Program-made: the position numbers and the translations under genes
Origin: Bradymonadales bacterium
GTDB lineage: Bacteria; Myxococcota; Bradymonadia; REDH01
Reading direction: 5' to 3'
Assembly: GCA_947483645.1 (NCBI GenBank)
Contig: CANKLS010000017.1
Coordinates: 1 to 24,540 of the forward strand
Length of the DNA: 24,540 nt
In this document: positions 1 to 7,898 of the stretch, piece by piece
How positions within the stretch are numbered: position 1 is the first letter of the stretch
Layout of the letters: each line of letters begins with the position of its first letter
The notes under the pieces: generated by a model
Database searches by the model: none
What the model was told of the DNA's origin: nothing
The model's input: only the letters and a program-made list of their open reading frames with translations

Positions 1-2292
1 ATGGAGTCCTACTTTGCTGCCAAGCGGATGCTCTTTGTGGAGGAGCGGGCGCGTTCGATCGCCGCAGGAAAGGCCACGCGCGGCTTTGTCTGCGCGGTCG
101 ATGGCTATGCTGAACGCCTGCTGGCACTCGAAGGTGCGGGCCTACAGGGGCTCGTCGCCACAGTCTCCGGCGACGATGGCAGCTACTGGACGGCCGCGGC
201 GCCGAGCCTTTTGGGGCAGCCCTTCGGCCTCCGAATCGCGGGCCAGGTTGCTTCGGGACGGCTCGCCATGCCGGGCGCCTACAACCTTGCCAACGCAGCG
301 CTTGCGGTGGCGCTCGCGCAGGCAGCGAGCGGTGCGCCGCTGCAGTCGATCGTCGCCGCTCTCGACGACTTCGCCGGCGTGCCGGGCCGGTTCGAGCTGG
401 TGGCTCGTCCGCGCGCCGGCGAGCCGGCCATCTATCGCGACTATGCCCACACCCCGGATGCGGTGGAACGCGCAGCATCGCTGCTGGCGGCCTCGTCCAC
501 GGCCGGCTCTGTCGTCGTGTTGGGCTGCGGTGGAGACCGCGACCGTATCAAGCGCGCCCCCATGCTCGCGGCCGCGCTTCGCCACCTGCCCGCCGTGGTC
601 GTGACGAGCGATAACCCGAGGAGCGAGTCGGCTGCGGCCATCGCTGCCGAGATGTGTGAGGGGCTCGCGCTCCCCGATGCGCGGGTGACGGTGGAACTCG
701 ACCGCGGACGGGCCATTGCCGCAGGGTTGGCGCTCGCGGAGGGCAGCGGAAGCGGCCTGCTGGTCGCGGGGAAGGGGCACGAGGCCTACCAGGAGATCGC
801 GGGTCAGAAGTATCACCTCGACGACGGCGAGGAGGCGCGCAGGGCGCTTGCGGCGCGCAGGCAGGGGCTCTCTTTCGACGAGGTCCCGCTGCTGGCTGGC
901 TGGTCGCCCGAGCGGTGGGCGTCGGTGCTGCAAGGGCGGCTGCTGCGGCGCGGTCACGGCGGCCCCTACGCCGCCCTGACGACCGACAGCCGCAAGGTAG
1001 AGCGAGACGGCATCTTCGTTGCGCTCCGCGGAGATCGCTTCGATGCCCATGACTTCCTTGGCCAGGTTGTCGCGCAGCAGGCTGGCCTGCTCATCACCGA
1101 CCGGGCGGTCGAGCTCCCGCAGGGTGCCTTCGACCTCGTGCAGGTGGAGGATACCACGGCTGCCATGGGTCGCCTGGCCGCAGCGGTGGTTGCAGAGGCG
1201 CGGGCGCGACAGGGTGGACTCAGGCTGCTCGCAGTGACGGGCAGCAATGGCAAGACGACGAGCAAGGAGCTGCTCGCCCTCATCGTGGGCGTGCTGTCGG
1301 GCAGGCCTCCGCTCGCGACGCGCGGCAACCTCAACAACCACCTCGGTGTGCCGCTCACCATGGCCCGCCTCGCCGCCGCAGATCGGTTCGCAGTCATCGA
1401 GATGGGCGCAAGCCAGCCCGGCGACATCGCGACGCTGGCCGGCTGGGTCGCTCCCGACGTCGGCGTCATCACCAACATCGGGTATGCCCATACGGAGGGG
1501 CTCGGTGGCCTCGATGGCGTGCGGCTCGTGAAGTCGGGCATCCGCGAGGGTGGCCGCTGCAGCCACCTCTGTCTGCCAGATGCGGAGCTCGCGCTGCCCT
1601 GGTGGATCGCGCGTGCGGCAGCGGTTGGCGCGGCGCTTCACGCCTTCGGGACGGGCGAGGGCTCACACAGCCGCTTCACCCGCGAGCAGCTCGACGGCCC
1701 CGTCGCCATGACGCTCGATGGTCGGAGCTTCAGCCTGCCCCTGCCGCTGCCGGGCCTGCACAATGCGGCAAACCTTGCGGGAGCGCTCGCGGCGGCCTTC
1801 TTCCTCACCGGCATTCACCCCGCCGACCATGTGCCGGCGCTTGCTGCGGCAATCGGAGCGCTGGTGCTACCCGGCGGTCGGCTTCGGCGGGTGGTCGCCG
1901 GTGGCCGCCAGATTGTTGATGATGCCTACAACGCCAATCCATCGAGCGTAGCTGCCTCGCTCACGCTGCTTGCGGCGGAGCCGGCCAACCGCGTCGCCGT
2001 GCTCGGCGACATGATGGAGTTGGGCACTGACGAAGAGGCGCAGCACCGCACGGTGGGGCGGCTGGCCGCGGAGGCTGCCGACTGCGTGGTCGCTGTGGGC
2101 CGTCGCGCGGCCTGGATTGCCGAAGGTGCGGCAGGTGCGGCACGGCTGGTGCATCTCGCCACCAACGAAGAGGCGGCCGCCTGGCTCGCCAACGAGGTGC
2201 CGGCCGGCAGCGTCGTCTGGGTGAAGGGCTCGCGGAGCATGAAGATGGAAGAGATCGTCAGCCGCCTCGAAGCGGCGTGGGGAGTACCGTAG
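1..2292 (+). CDS. murE-murF: MurE-MurF fusion ligase, 5' end outside the window
   Basis: Two consecutive cytoplasmic Mur ligases in one frame. MurE adds meso-diaminopimelate to UDP-MurNAc-L-Ala-D-Glu; MurF then adds D-Ala-D-Ala. Residues 1-285 are the middle and C-terminal domains of MurE: MESYFAAKRMLF with the presumed carbamylated lysine (K8), RDYAHTPDAVERA (146-158), GCGGDRDRIKRAPM (175-188), DNPRSE (204-209, the meso-DAP signature) and AGKGHEAYQE. MurF runs from about residue 290 to 763: TTDSRKVERDGIFVALRGD, P-loop VTGSNGKTTSKE (412-423), NLNNHLGVPLT, EMGASQPGDIA, DDAYNANPSS (640-649) and VLGDMMELG. The first ATG matches an internal MurE position, so roughly the first 215 residues lie to the left of the window. 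No stop or restart is seen at the junction. A MurE-MurF fusion is known in Bordetella. mraY follows after one base. Confidence 0.96.
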   Translation: MESYFAAKRMLFVEERARSIAAGKATRGFVCAVDGYAERLLALEGAGLQGLVATVSGDDGSYWTAAAPSLLGQPFGLRIAGQVASGRLAMPGAYNLANAALAVALAQAASGAPLQSIVAALDDFAGVPGRFELVARPRAGEPAIYRDYAHTPDAVERAASLLAASSTAGSVVVLGCGGDRDRIKRAPMLAAALRHLPAVVVTSDNPRSESAAAIAAEMCEGLALPDARVTVELDRGRAIAAGLALAEGSGSGLLVAGKGHEAYQEIAGQKYHLDDGEEARRALAARRQGLSFDEVPLLAGWSPERWASVLQGRLLRRGHGGPYAALTTDSRKVERDGIFVALRGDRFDAHDFLGQVVAQQAGLLITDRAVELPQGAFDLVQVEDTTAAMGRLAAAVVAEARARQGGLRLLAVTGSNGKTTSKELLALIVGVLSGRPPLATRGNLNNHLGVPLTMARLAAADRFAVIEMGASQPGDIATLAGWVAPDVGVITNIGYAHTEGLGGLDGVRLVKSGIREGGRCSHLCLPDAELALPWWIARAAAVGAALHAFGTGEGSHSRFTREQLDGPVAMTLDGRSFSLPLPLPGLHNAANLAGALAAAFFLTGIHPADHVPALAAAIGALVLPGGRLRRVVAGGRQIVDDAYNANPSSVAASLTLLAAEPANRVAVLGDMMELGTDEEAQHRTVGRLAAEAADCVVAVGRRAAWIAEGAAGAARLVHLATNEEAAAWLANEVPAGSVVWVKGSRSMKMEEIVSRLEAAWGVP

Positions 2293-2293
2293 G

Positions 2294-3430
2294 ATGCTGT
2301 TTCATCTCGCCCAGTGGCTGCGGAGTGACTTCTCCGCCCTCAACGTCTTCCGTTACCCGAGCTTTCGTATCCTCATCGCTGCGCTCACCGCGATGACCAT
2401 CACGCTGGTGCTCTTCCCCTGGTTCATCGGCAAACTCCGCGCCCTCTCGGTGGGCCAGGTCATCCGCGAAGACCTCATGGAGGAGCACCAGAAGAAGCGG
2501 AACACGCCGACCATGGGCGGGCTCCTCATCCTCATCGCGCTGACCATCTCCAGCCTGCTCTGGTGCGACCTGACCAACCAGCATGTCTGGATCGCGCTGC
2601 TCATCACGCTGGGCTACGGCGCGGTCGGCTTCGTGGACGACAAGGCCAAACTCGGTGCGCGCGGATCAGCAGGGCTCTCGGAGCGGGGCAAACTCATCGG
2701 TCAGTTCGGCGTCGCAGGAGTTGGCGTGGCGCTGCTCGTCTATGGCGTCGGAGGCTTTGATACCTCGCTCTACCTCCCCTTCATCAGCACCAAGAACCTG
2801 ACCATCGCGCTGCCTGCGCTCCTCTACCTGCCCTTCGCAATGTTCGTCATCGCCGGCGCCAGCAATGCGGTGAACTTTACCGACGGCCTCGACGGTCTTG
2901 CGGCCGGTCCCATCGTACTCAGCGCTGCCACGCTCGGCCTGCTCGCCTACGCTTCGGCGACGGTCCTCTCCATGCCCGTGTCGGTGGGCGAGCAGACGGT
3001 CATGGCCAACTTCGACATCGCAGCCTACCTGCGCATCCCCCGGTTGATCGGCGGTGCCGAGCTTGCAGTCTTCTGTGCTTCGCTCGCGGGGGCCACCATC
3101 GGCTTCCTCTGGTACAATGTGAAGCCGGCCCAAGTTTTCATGGGCGACGTGGGCGCGCTCGGCATCGGAGGCGGGCTCGGCGCCGTAGCCGTGATGACCA
3201 AGAACGAGGTGCTCAGCGGCCTCATCCTCGGCCTCTTCGTGATGGAGGCCCTCTCGGTCATCATCCAGCGCTACTACTTCAAGATGACGAAGAAGCGGGT
3301 CTTCCTCATGGCGCCTATCCACCACCACTTTGAGAAGGCGGGCTGGGCGGAGACGCAGGTGGTGGTCCGCTTCTGGATCATCGCACTCCTCTTTGCGCTG
3401 GCCGCGCTCGCCAGCCTGAAGCTTCGCTGA
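2294..3430 (+). CDS. mraY: Phospho-N-acetylmuramoyl-pentapeptide-transferase MraY
   Basis: Integral membrane enzyme that transfers phospho-MurNAc-pentapeptide from UDP to undecaprenyl phosphate, giving lipid I. The 378-residue length is close to the family norm. Visible motifs: KKRNTPTMGG (67-76), FVDDKAK with the Asp pair D115/D116, NAVNFTDGLDGLA (191-203), NVKPAQVFMGDVGALG with D285, and the histidine loop PIHHHFEKAGW (341-351). About ten hydrophobic segments are spread through the chain. It starts one base after the murE-murF stop with GGGGAGTA just upstream, so the two are almost certainly cotranscribed. ftsW follows after 8 bases; murD, its usual neighbour, is absent. Confidence 0.97.
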   Translation: MLFHLAQWLRSDFSALNVFRYPSFRILIAALTAMTITLVLFPWFIGKLRALSVGQVIREDLMEEHQKKRNTPTMGGLLILIALTISSLLWCDLTNQHVWIALLITLGYGAVGFVDDKAKLGARGSAGLSERGKLIGQFGVAGVGVALLVYGVGGFDTSLYLPFISTKNLTIALPALLYLPFAMFVIAGASNAVNFTDGLDGLAAGPIVLSAATLGLLAYASATVLSMPVSVGEQTVMANFDIAAYLRIPRLIGGAELAVFCASLAGATIGFLWYNVKPAQVFMGDVGALGIGGGLGAVAVMTKNEVLSGLILGLFVMEALSVIIQRYYFKMTKKRVFLMAPIHHHFEKAGWAETQVVVRFWIIALLFALAALASLKLR

Positions 3431-3438
3431 GGCACACG

Positions 3439-4743
3439 ATGACCCACGAACACGACGAAGAGCAGCCACGCGAGGAGACCGGTCCTGCGGCACCCATTTC
3501 GGGCCCCGTGCCCTTGCCCTCCCGCATCCAGCGCGGTCCCATCGATGTGGTGCTGCTCGCTGCGGTCTGCGCCCTGGTCAGCATCGGATTGCTCACCATC
3601 TACGGCACCTCGTCGCTCAACGCCTACTTCGATCCGGGGGGCGCCCGCGACAGCTTCATCTACTTTAGGAAGCAGGCGAGCGGCGCACTCATCGGGGTTG
3701 TGCTCATGATCTTGGCGATGCGGATCGATTTCGGCACCTACCGGAACTATGTGGGCCGCATCTGTACCGTCGCCGGTATGCTGGTGTTTCTGACGCTGAT
3801 CCCGGGAGTCGGCCATACGGCGAAGGGTGCAAGCCGATGGATCCAGTTTGGGCCCATCAACTTCCAGCCGTCGGAGCTGGTCAAGGTGGCGGTGGTCATC
3901 TTCATCGCCAACTCGATCACGAAGAAGGCCGACTCGATGCGCAATCTGAAGGATGCCTTCGTTGCGAACGGGATCGTGCTGTTTCCCTTCATTGCGCTGC
4001 TGATGAAGCAGCCCGACTTCGGGACGACCCTCATCATATGTACCCTGACGGCCATCATGCTTTATGTAGGCGGAGCGCGTTGGGCGCCGATGCTTGGCCT
4101 GCTCGGCCTGCTTGTCGCGCTCGCAGCCGCAGCGATCTGGCACAAGCCCTACCGGATGGAGCGTGTCCTCACCTGGCTGGACCCTTGGGCCTACGCCAGC
4201 GATGCGGGCTACCAGCTTGTGAACAGCTTCGTCGCGCTTGCCAGTGGCGGTCTGTCGGGGGCCGGCTTCGGCGAGGGGCGCGGCAAGCTCGGCTACCTGC
4301 CCGAACTCTACAACGACTTCGTCGCCTCTTCCGTGGGCGAAGAGCTGGGGCTGGTCGGAATGGCGCTGCTCTGCATCCTCTACATCATCATCCTCTGGCG
4401 GGGGGTCGTCATCGCCTTCGAGGCGCGCGACTCCTTCGGTGCCTTCCTCGCCTTCGGCATCACCCTCCTCATCACCATTCAGGCCGGGTTCAACCTCTGC
4501 GTCGTCACAGGCATTTTGCCGACCAAGGGGCTCACGCTGCCGCTGGTCTCCTATGGCCGTACGAGTCTCATGATCGTGCTCGCCTGCGTCGGCATCCTGC
4601 TCAACATCTCGCAGCGGAACCCCGACCTCAGCAAGGCCAAGTCGACCGCCAAAGAGCAGCAGTATCTGGAGAACACGCTCCGGCACACGGAGCTCCGCTT
4701 CCGAAAGCTTCGCGAAGAGCAGTCCACGCGGAGGCGCGCCTAA
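3439..4743 (+). CDS. ftsW: SEDS peptidoglycan glycosyltransferase FtsW
   Basis: SEDS-family membrane protein that polymerises lipid II at the septum together with a class B PBP. It has 434 residues: a soluble acidic and proline-rich N-terminus (1-35), then about ten membrane helices. Family motifs are KGASRWIQFGPINFQPSELVK (129-149), KQPDFGTT (190-197), PELYNDFVASSVGEELGLVG (288-307) with the conserved catalytic-loop Asp D293, and LPLVSYGRTSLM (367-378). The last is odd: most FtsW/RodA proteins read SYGGSS. The charged C-terminal tail is cytoplasmic. The ribosome site GAGG overlaps the mraY stop, and murG begins directly after the ftsW stop. FtsW rather than RodA is called from the dcw context. 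Confidence 0.95.
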   Translation: MTHEHDEEQPREETGPAAPISGPVPLPSRIQRGPIDVVLLAAVCALVSIGLLTIYGTSSLNAYFDPGGARDSFIYFRKQASGALIGVVLMILAMRIDFGTYRNYVGRICTVAGMLVFLTLIPGVGHTAKGASRWIQFGPINFQPSELVKVAVVIFIANSITKKADSMRNLKDAFVANGIVLFPFIALLMKQPDFGTTLIICTLTAIMLYVGGARWAPMLGLLGLLVALAAAAIWHKPYRMERVLTWLDPWAYASDAGYQLVNSFVALASGGLSGAGFGEGRGKLGYLPELYNDFVASSVGEELGLVGMALLCILYIIILWRGVVIAFEARDSFGAFLAFGITLLITIQAGFNLCVVTGILPTKGLTLPLVSYGRTSLMIVLACVGILLNISQRNPDLSKAKSTAKEQQYLENTLRHTELRFRKLREEQSTRRRA

Positions 4744-5865
4744 ATGGCCAAGTCTGCCACCATCATGCTCGCCGGCGGCGGTACGGGAGGACACGTCTAT
4801 CCCGGTCTCGCGCTTGCCGAGGCGCTGGTCGCGCTCCGGCCCGAGGTGCGGATTGTCTGGGTGGGTTCGAGCGACCGCATGGAGGCCCGCGTTGTACCCG
4901 CCGCAGGTCATCCCTTCGAGCCGCTCACACTGGGCTTTCTCAAGGGCACGAGCGGCATGAGGCGGGTCTCGAGCCTGGCCAAACTGCCGCTCGCGGCGCT
5001 GCGTATGCTGCAGCTTTTCGCCCGGTATCGGCCGGCTGCCGTGATCGGCCTCGGCGGCTATGTGGCCGGCCCTCCCTGCCTGATCGGCGCGCTCCTTGGT
5101 CGCCCCGTCTTTCTGCTCGAGCAGAATGCGATCCCCGGCCGCACCAACCGCTTTCTGGCCCACTTCTGTCGCCGGGTCTTCGCCACCTTCGCGCAGGCCA
5201 GCGCCTACTTCCCGGCAGGTCGCGTCGAGGTCGCCGGCAACCCGCTCCGCGGTGCCGTGCTCGAGGTCGCCGCCCGTGGAATCACACCCGCGCCCAGCGG
5301 CCCGATCCGGCTCCTCGTCGTGGGCGGTAGCCAGGGCGCCCGCTCGCTCAACGAGGGGCTGCCGCAGGTCTTCGGGCTGCTCAAGCAGGCGGGCCTATCG
5401 CTCGAAATCACCCATGTGTCTGGTAGCGGTGCAGCCGACAAGGTGCGGCGCGCCTACGAAGCTGCCGGCGCCGCGGCCTCGGTGGTCGAGTATGTGGATG
5501 GCATGGCCGCAACCTATGCGAAGACCGACCTCGTGGTCTGTCGCGCCGGAGCGACCACCATCTCGGAGCTCACCGCCATTGGGCTGCCGGCGGTTTATCT
5601 GCCCTTTCCGGCCGCAGCAGACGATCACCAGACCCACAACGCCCGCGCTGTCGTCGACGCCGGTGGCGGTTTGATGGTCACCGACGCGGCGTTGCTCGCC
5701 GATCCCGCGGCCTTCGCCGCGCAACTTCGGGCATTGGTCGAGGACCGCTCCGCGCTTGAGGCGATGGGAGCGAAGGCCCGCACGCTCGGCCGGCCGGAGG
5801 CTGCACGCGAGGTGGCCCGCGCCATCCTCGCCGCAATCGGACTGCCGGCGAAGGAGGAGCCATGA
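4744..5865 (+). CDS. murG: UDP-N-acetylglucosamine transferase MurG
   Basis: GT-B glycosyltransferase at the inner face of the membrane; it adds GlcNAc to lipid I to make lipid II. It has 373 residues. The N-terminal domain has the glycine loop AGGGTGGHVYPGLALAEAL (10-28, with H17), IGLGGYVAGPP (101-111) and LEQNAIPGRTNR (125-136), where Leu takes the place of the usual His before EQN. The C-terminal domain has VVGGSQGARSLNE (192-204) and the UDP-GlcNAc pocket CRAGATTISE (266-275) plus FPAAADDHQTHNA (288-300). The ATG directly follows the ftsW stop, with GGAGG 9 bases upstream. The stop lies in an ATGA overlap with the next small frame. Confidence 0.97.
   Translation: MAKSATIMLAGGGTGGHVYPGLALAEALVALRPEVRIVWVGSSDRMEARVVPAAGHPFEPLTLGFLKGTSGMRRVSSLAKLPLAALRMLQLFARYRPAAVIGLGGYVAGPPCLIGALLGRPVFLLEQNAIPGRTNRFLAHFCRRVFATFAQASAYFPAGRVEVAGNPLRGAVLEVAARGITPAPSGPIRLLVVGGSQGARSLNEGLPQVFGLLKQAGLSLEITHVSGSGAADKVRRAYEAAGAAASVVEYVDGMAATYAKTDLVVCRAGATTISELTAIGLPAVYLPFPAAADDHQTHNARAVVDAGGGLMVTDAALLADPAAFAAQLRALVEDRSALEAMGAKARTLGRPEAAREVARAILAAIGLPAKEEP
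5851..5858 (+). promoter_or_regulatory. Perfect Shine-Dalgarno inside the murG 3' end
   Basis: AAGGAGGA lies inside the last murG codons. The GGAGG core is 4 bases before the ATG at 5862 and 7 bases before a second in-frame ATG at 5865. This is the strongest ribosome site seen in the cluster, and it serves the small frame between murG and ddl rather than ddl itself, which has its own AGGGAG at 5967-5972. Confidence 0.6.
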
Positions 5866-5984
5866 TGACCGAAAGTTGCGCGCGATCCCGCGGGGTCCGA
5901 CAGTGTCAGGCGAGGCAGCGTCAGTCGATGAGCGACAGGTCAGAGCGGCGGTCCATCCGTCGGAACAGGGAGCAGGCACCATGA
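5862..5984 (+). CDS. Small Arg-rich frame coupled to murG and ddl
   Basis: A 40-codon frame beginning MMTESCARSRGVRQCQ and ending RRNREQAP. Its start overlaps the murG stop as ATGA (5862-5865), and its stop overlaps the ddl start as ATGA (5981-5984). It has a near-perfect Shine-Dalgarno site. The second ATG (5865) has the better spacing. The predicted peptide is strongly basic, with about 12 Arg and two Cys, and has no membrane segment. I do not recognise it. It occupies the position where murC and murB usually sit but shows no MurC or MurB motif. It may be a real small protein, a coupling leader that carries ribosomes from murG to ddl, or the relic of a lost gene. The overlaps are seen directly; translation is inferred. 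Confidence 0.4.
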   Translation: MMTESCARSRGVRQCQARQRQSMSDRSERRSIRRNREQAP

Positions 5985-6922
5985 GTCGTTGGAACGGAAA
6001 GCGCGTCTTTGTTGCCTATGGCGGTGAGAGTTCGGAGCGGGAGATCAGCCTTCGCACGGGCCAAGCGCTGGCTACGGCGCTCACCGAAGCGGGCCTCGCC
6101 CCGCAGCTCATCGATGTGACCCGCGCCACCATCGGCGCCCTCATCGAGGCCCGTCCCGATGTGGTGCTGGTGGCGATGCACGGCCACCTTGGAGAGGATG
6201 GCGCGTTGCAGGGTCTGCTTGAATGGATGGGCGTCCCCTACACGGGCTCCGGCGTGCTGGCCTCGGCTCTTGCGATGGACAAGCTCCGCACGAAGCAGGT
6301 GCTGGTTGCGCACAACATCCCGACCCCTGCCTGGGAGGTCTGGACAGAGGCGAAGGGCGAGGCACTGCCCGCGCTCGGCCTCCCCTGTGTGGTCAAGCCC
6401 TCTCTGGACGGCAGCTCTGTCGGCATCTCTTTGGTGAAGACCGCCGCCGAGTGGCCTGCTGCCATCGCGGCCTGCCGTGCAGCCCGTGGCGCCGTGCTGG
6501 TCGAGGAGCAGATCGTCGGTCGCGAGCTCACCGTCGCCATCCAGCAGGGCAGGGCGATGGGCATCATCGAGGTGATGCCCGCGGAGGAGTTCTACAACTT
6601 CGATGCCAAGTACCAGCGCGGCGACACCCGCTACCTCTTCCCCGCGCCGCTCGATGAGGCGCTCGCCGCCAGCGTCCGCGATGTCGCAGAGCGCTCCTAT
6701 GCGGCGGTCGGCTGCCGCGGCGTTGCACGCGTCGATGTCATGCTCCGACACGACGGTGCCCCCTTTGTGCTCGAGGTCAACACGGTGCCCGGCATGACCG
6801 CCACCAGCCTCGTCCCGAAGGTCGCAGCAGGCATCGGCATCCCCTTCCCCGCATTTGCAGTTGCCATGCTCGAGTCGGCCACCACCGACGCGGCAGCCCT
6901 CGGCCAAGGAGGCCAGCCATGA
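5981..6922 (+). CDS. ddl: D-alanine--D-alanine ligase
   Basis: ATP-grasp enzyme joining two D-alanines to supply MurF. It has 313 residues, a normal DdlB length. Motifs: VAYGGESSEREISLRTG (11-27), MHGHLGEDGALQGLLE (66-81), PYTGSGVLASALAMDK (86-101), the ATP-binding VVKPSLDGSSVGIS (137-150), VEEQIVGRE (174-182), and the Mg-binding end RVDVMLRHD (250-258, D252) with LEVNTVPGMTATSLVP (264-279, E265 and N267). The frame is open upstream to 5756, but homology starts here and AGGGAG lies 8 bases before this ATG. The stop overlaps the ftsQ start in ATGA. Confidence 0.96.
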   Translation: MSRWNGKRVFVAYGGESSEREISLRTGQALATALTEAGLAPQLIDVTRATIGALIEARPDVVLVAMHGHLGEDGALQGLLEWMGVPYTGSGVLASALAMDKLRTKQVLVAHNIPTPAWEVWTEAKGEALPALGLPCVVKPSLDGSSVGISLVKTAAEWPAAIAACRAARGAVLVEEQIVGRELTVAIQQGRAMGIIEVMPAEEFYNFDAKYQRGDTRYLFPAPLDEALAASVRDVAERSYAAVGCRGVARVDVMLRHDGAPFVLEVNTVPGMTATSLVPKVAAGIGIPFPAFAVAMLESATTDAAALGQGGQP

Positions 6923-7875
6923 CCACCCGTGAGCGTCTTCGCGTCCTCTCTGACGACACCTCGGGCGCTGACGGCGCAGGTGATTCCGGTGCTGTGCCTC
7001 CTCCGGCGAGGCCTGTGGTCCGTGCCCGCAAGCCGGGTGTCGCCGGCCAGCGTCGGCTCGTAGTCGATAAGAGCCGGCAGGCCCCCGGCCCCACCCGGCT
7101 CAGGGCCGTCGAAATCGCCAAGATGGTCGGTGGACTCCTCGGAGCCCTGCTGATCCCGGCAGCCGTCTTCGTGGTGGCGGACGAGGCCTTCGAGTCGCGC
7201 TTCTTCCTCGTTCGCGAGGTGGAGGTGACGGGGCTCAAGCAGGTCGACCGGCTTACCGTCGAGCGGGCCGCCGGCCTCGAACACCCCCGGAGCGTCCTAA
7301 CCCTGCGCGCCGAAGAGATGCGCGCGAGCATCGAGACCCTGCCTTGGGTCAAGAGCGCTGCGGTCGATGTCTCGCTCCATGGGCGCGTCGCCATCGCCGT
7401 CCAAGAGGCCGAACTCGCCGGCGTTGTCTCGGCGGGTGAACTCTACCTCATGGACAGCAGCGGCGAGCCGATCCGCCGCTGGACTCCCGCTGACGGACTC
7501 GCAGGACCGCTCTTCGTAGGCTTCGACAAGGAGAGCGAGGGCGGCATCCGCATCGACCGCGCCGCCTGGCTCCGTGCGCGCAAGGTGCTGCTCGCCTTCG
7601 AAGGAAGCGAACTCGGCAAGCGGTTCAAGGTGGCAGAGGTGCAGGCCGCGACGGGCAACTCCTTCCGCCTCCTGCTCTCGACCGGAACCGAGGTCCGTCT
7701 CCGCGACGACCGCCTGCCCGAGCGGCTCGCCAGACTGACCGAGGCCTTCGCCCAGCTCGACGCGCGGCATGAGACGCCCGACTACCTGATGCTCGACGGC
7801 GACAGCCTCCAGCAGGTGGTCTTCCGCGCCCGGCAGGTCGCCTCCATCGAGACACCGGTCACAGACAAGAACTGA
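6919..7875 (+). CDS. ftsQ: Cell division protein FtsQ (POTRA domain)
   Basis: Bitopic divisome protein of the FtsQ/DivIB family, which links cytoplasmic and periplasmic division proteins through FtsB/FtsL. It has 318 residues: a cytoplasmic tail of about 65 residues, rich in Pro and Arg, one membrane helix at about 67-87 (KMVGGLLGALLIPAAVFVVA), a POTRA domain at about 95-163 (FLVREVEVTGLKQVDR and LPWVKSAAVDVSLHGRVAIA), and a beta domain ending near 305. The sequence is divergent as usual for FtsQ, but POTRA order and position between ddl and ftsA settle the call. The start overlaps the ddl stop by 4 bases. Confidence 0.9.
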   Translation: MTTRERLRVLSDDTSGADGAGDSGAVPPPARPVVRARKPGVAGQRRLVVDKSRQAPGPTRLRAVEIAKMVGGLLGALLIPAAVFVVADEAFESRFFLVREVEVTGLKQVDRLTVERAAGLEHPRSVLTLRAEEMRASIETLPWVKSAAVDVSLHGRVAIAVQEAELAGVVSAGELYLMDSSGEPIRRWTPADGLAGPLFVGFDKESEGGIRIDRAAWLRARKVLLAFEGSELGKRFKVAEVQAATGNSFRLLLSTGTEVRLRDDRLPERLARLTEAFAQLDARHETPDYLMLDGDSLQQVVFRARQVASIETPVTDKN

Positions 7876-7898
7876 AACAGCGAAAGCGGAGCGAGCAG

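Noticed and set aside
3274..5163. Long minus-strand open frame (about 629 codons) antisense to ftsW and murG
   Set aside because: Composition is rich in Arg, Asp, Gly and His with no family motif. It mirrors the codon bias of the strong plus-strand genes, whose motifs are certain.
5866..5980. Possible murC remnant between murG and ddl
   Set aside because: No GIGGxGMS-like nucleotide motif or other MurC piece can be read in any frame.
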